Shown: piece by piece, positions 63,111 to 64,000 of the stretch
Layout of the letters: each line of letters opens with the position of its first letter
How positions within the stretch are numbered: the stretch's first letter is position 1
Origin: Psychrobacter immobilis
GTDB taxonomy: Bacteria > Pseudomonadota > Gammaproteobacteria > Pseudomonadales > Moraxellaceae
Length of the DNA: 64,000 nt
Assembly (NCBI GenBank): GCA_904846145.1
Contig: CAJGZL010000001.1
Location: 3,038,001-3,102,000, forward strand
Direction of reading: 5' to 3'
Notes under the pieces: generated by a model
Told to the model about the DNA's origin: nothing
The model's input: the letters and a program-made list of their open reading frames with translations, nothing else
Databases searched by the model: none
Position numbers and translations under genes: made by a program

Positions 63111-63449
63111 TTTTATATATTCTTCAGTAAGCTTGTCTAAGTCTTTCATCGATAACTTGTCTAGTGCATCAACATCCATCGGTGGAAAAAAGCTATCTAG
63201 ATTTGATCTGGTTAAGCTTTCTAATACTAAATGTGAATTCTTGATTTGCTTAGCAGTATATTTTTTACTATCAAAGTCACCTTTCATACTGCAAAAATCA
63301 TCTTGCCATTTATAGGTCTGTGCTTGGGCGATGGTGGTCACGGCCATTGATGCCAATAGAGCTGCTACGGTAACTGCTTTCATCATACAACTCCTTTTAT
63401 TGATTTTCTTGTTTATCAAACGCAATATGCGCTTAATCTCTATTTACAG

Positions 63450-64000
63450 CTACTCAGGCGCCCGCCAACCCCGCACATCAATCTTACCCGTCACCGCAGC
63501 GGATATTAAAGCGGTGCGGCGTTCTTGCATGAGTTCTATCGAAGTCATAGCTTTCTGTATAGCTTTATCAAAAGTGTCTTTCTGATTTTGAAGTTCTACT
63601 GCTATTTCTTTCTGTTCAGTTTTTGATGGGGGCAAAGTGATTACAATATCTAAAACGTCACTATTAGAGAGGTTAGCTTGCTTAGTACCTGAAGGCAAAG
63701 AGTACAACTGATTCAAGTAAGATTCAGACCAAAGTACATTTAACAAAAAATCCCGATCAATTTTTTCATCTGCGGGATTTAACTTTGCTACACGCTGATT
63801 GAGTAAGTATTTTCCGTCATCTTTTATTGCAACTGCAAATCCATAGTCTCGTTTTCCTAATGTACCAGTTAAGGACATTAAGATATCACCATCTTTGACT
63901 ATAAAGTCTGGAAGTGCTTCTAGCATAACTTCTGGCACAAATGTAGGTTGACGTTCTAGTGCTAATCTATTCTGATATACATTACCTATCTTTAGTATTT
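63450..64000 (-). CDS. hsdS: Type I restriction specificity subunit (HsdS), partial
   Basis: The frame is open from the right edge to a TAG at 63450, so at least 183 residues of the C-terminal half are present and the N-terminus is beyond the window. The start of the visible part, ILKIGNVYQNRLALERQPTF, and the segment FIVKDGDILMSLTGTLGK are typical of the second target-recognition domain. The end has the conserved coiled-coil helix with [22 protein letters not shown]. It determines the DNA sequence recognised by the type I enzyme. Its last about 87 bp are repeated at 62367-62453. Confidence 0.9.
   Translation of the reverse strand, partial: ILKIGNVYQNRLALERQPTFVPEVMLEALPDFIVKDGDILMSLTGTLGKRDYGFAVAIKDDGKYLLNQRVAKLNPADEKIDRDFLLNVLWSESYLNQLYSLPSGTKQANLSNSDVLDIVITLPPSKTEQKEIAVELQNQKDTFDKAIQKAMTSIELMQERRTALISAAVTGKIDVRGWRAPE

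Larger units (their letters stand above)
62494..63386 (-). pseudogene. Secreted/periplasmic protein gene broken by a 120-bp insertion
   Basis: The N-terminal part starts at the ATG pair at 63386/63383 after AAAGGAG, with a signal peptide (MKAVTVAALLASMAVTTIAQAQ) and about 80 mature residues, and stops at 63075 in inserted DNA. The C-terminal part continues at 62979 and ends at 62494. Taking out 62980-63099 and one copy of an 11-bp direct repeat joins KVKNN to IERLDVVPEAK in frame and restores a protein of about 257 residues. Cys residues are present (DFCSM, QMCKTY, GNCVN). I do not recognise the family. It lies inside the restriction locus. Confidence 0.75.

Noticed and set aside
1..64000. 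CRISPR array or prophage
   Set aside because: No regularly spaced repeats and no phage structural genes were seen.

Overview
The window looks like chromosomal DNA of a Moraxellaceae bacterium, most likely Psychrobacter. I base this on moderate AT richness, the prp gene set with acnD and prpF, the PaaH/IclR-type dicarboxylate genes, unusually long and Ser/Asn/Gln-rich RecB and RecC, and protein style. The species call is inference; no database was searched.

Layout. 1-730: start of a membrane-anchored coiled-coil protein running off the left edge. 1.3-3.9 kb: a LysR regulator and an Nramp-like transporter that lacks the usual metal-binding motifs. 4.3-16.5 kb: the 2-methylcitrate (propionate) cycle, prpB-prpC-acnD, then a yefM-yoeB toxin-antitoxin module, then prpF, and further on prpD, so both dehydration routes are present. 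YdcZ, ABC exporter and ElaA-type genes sit between prpF and prpD. 16.5-27.7 kb: an SDR, a nucleobase permease with a RutR-like box upstream, a DUF2868/DUF3482 pair, an ArsA-type ATPase with a small Cys-rich partner, a CstA-type transporter, an unknown protein and hpt. 27.8-39.3 kb: recC-recB-recD.

39.6-49.2 kb: a ModA-like anchored protein, tRNA-Arg(CCU), a nitroreductase/pirin pair divergent from a LysR gene, a complete 1,063-bp IS256-type element with an 8-bp target duplication, a second pirin, and a DadA/OrdL-type oxidase with its LysR regulator sharing operator-like palindromes. 49.5-57.8 kb: a COG2509 flavoprotein, then a beta-oxidation set for dicarboxyl-CoA intermediates (thiolase, frameshifted hydroxyacyl-CoA dehydrogenase, hydratase, divergent acyl-CoA dehydrogenase) under a likely IclR regulator.

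57.9-64 kb: a type I restriction island read on the minus strand, hsdS (partial, right edge), accessory genes, hsdR. Between hsdS and hsdR lie a periplasmic-protein gene broken by a 120-bp MITE-like element, a duplicated hsdS tail, and an Abi_2/AbiF-family HEPN protein. Convergent with the abi gene is a compact, about 61-nt predicted structured RNA with a perfect sigma70-type promoter and an intrinsic terminator. Two tandem palindromes cover the -35 boxes of this RNA and of a predicted hsdR promoter. This HEPN protein plus small RNA inside a type I restriction locus is the most interesting system here.
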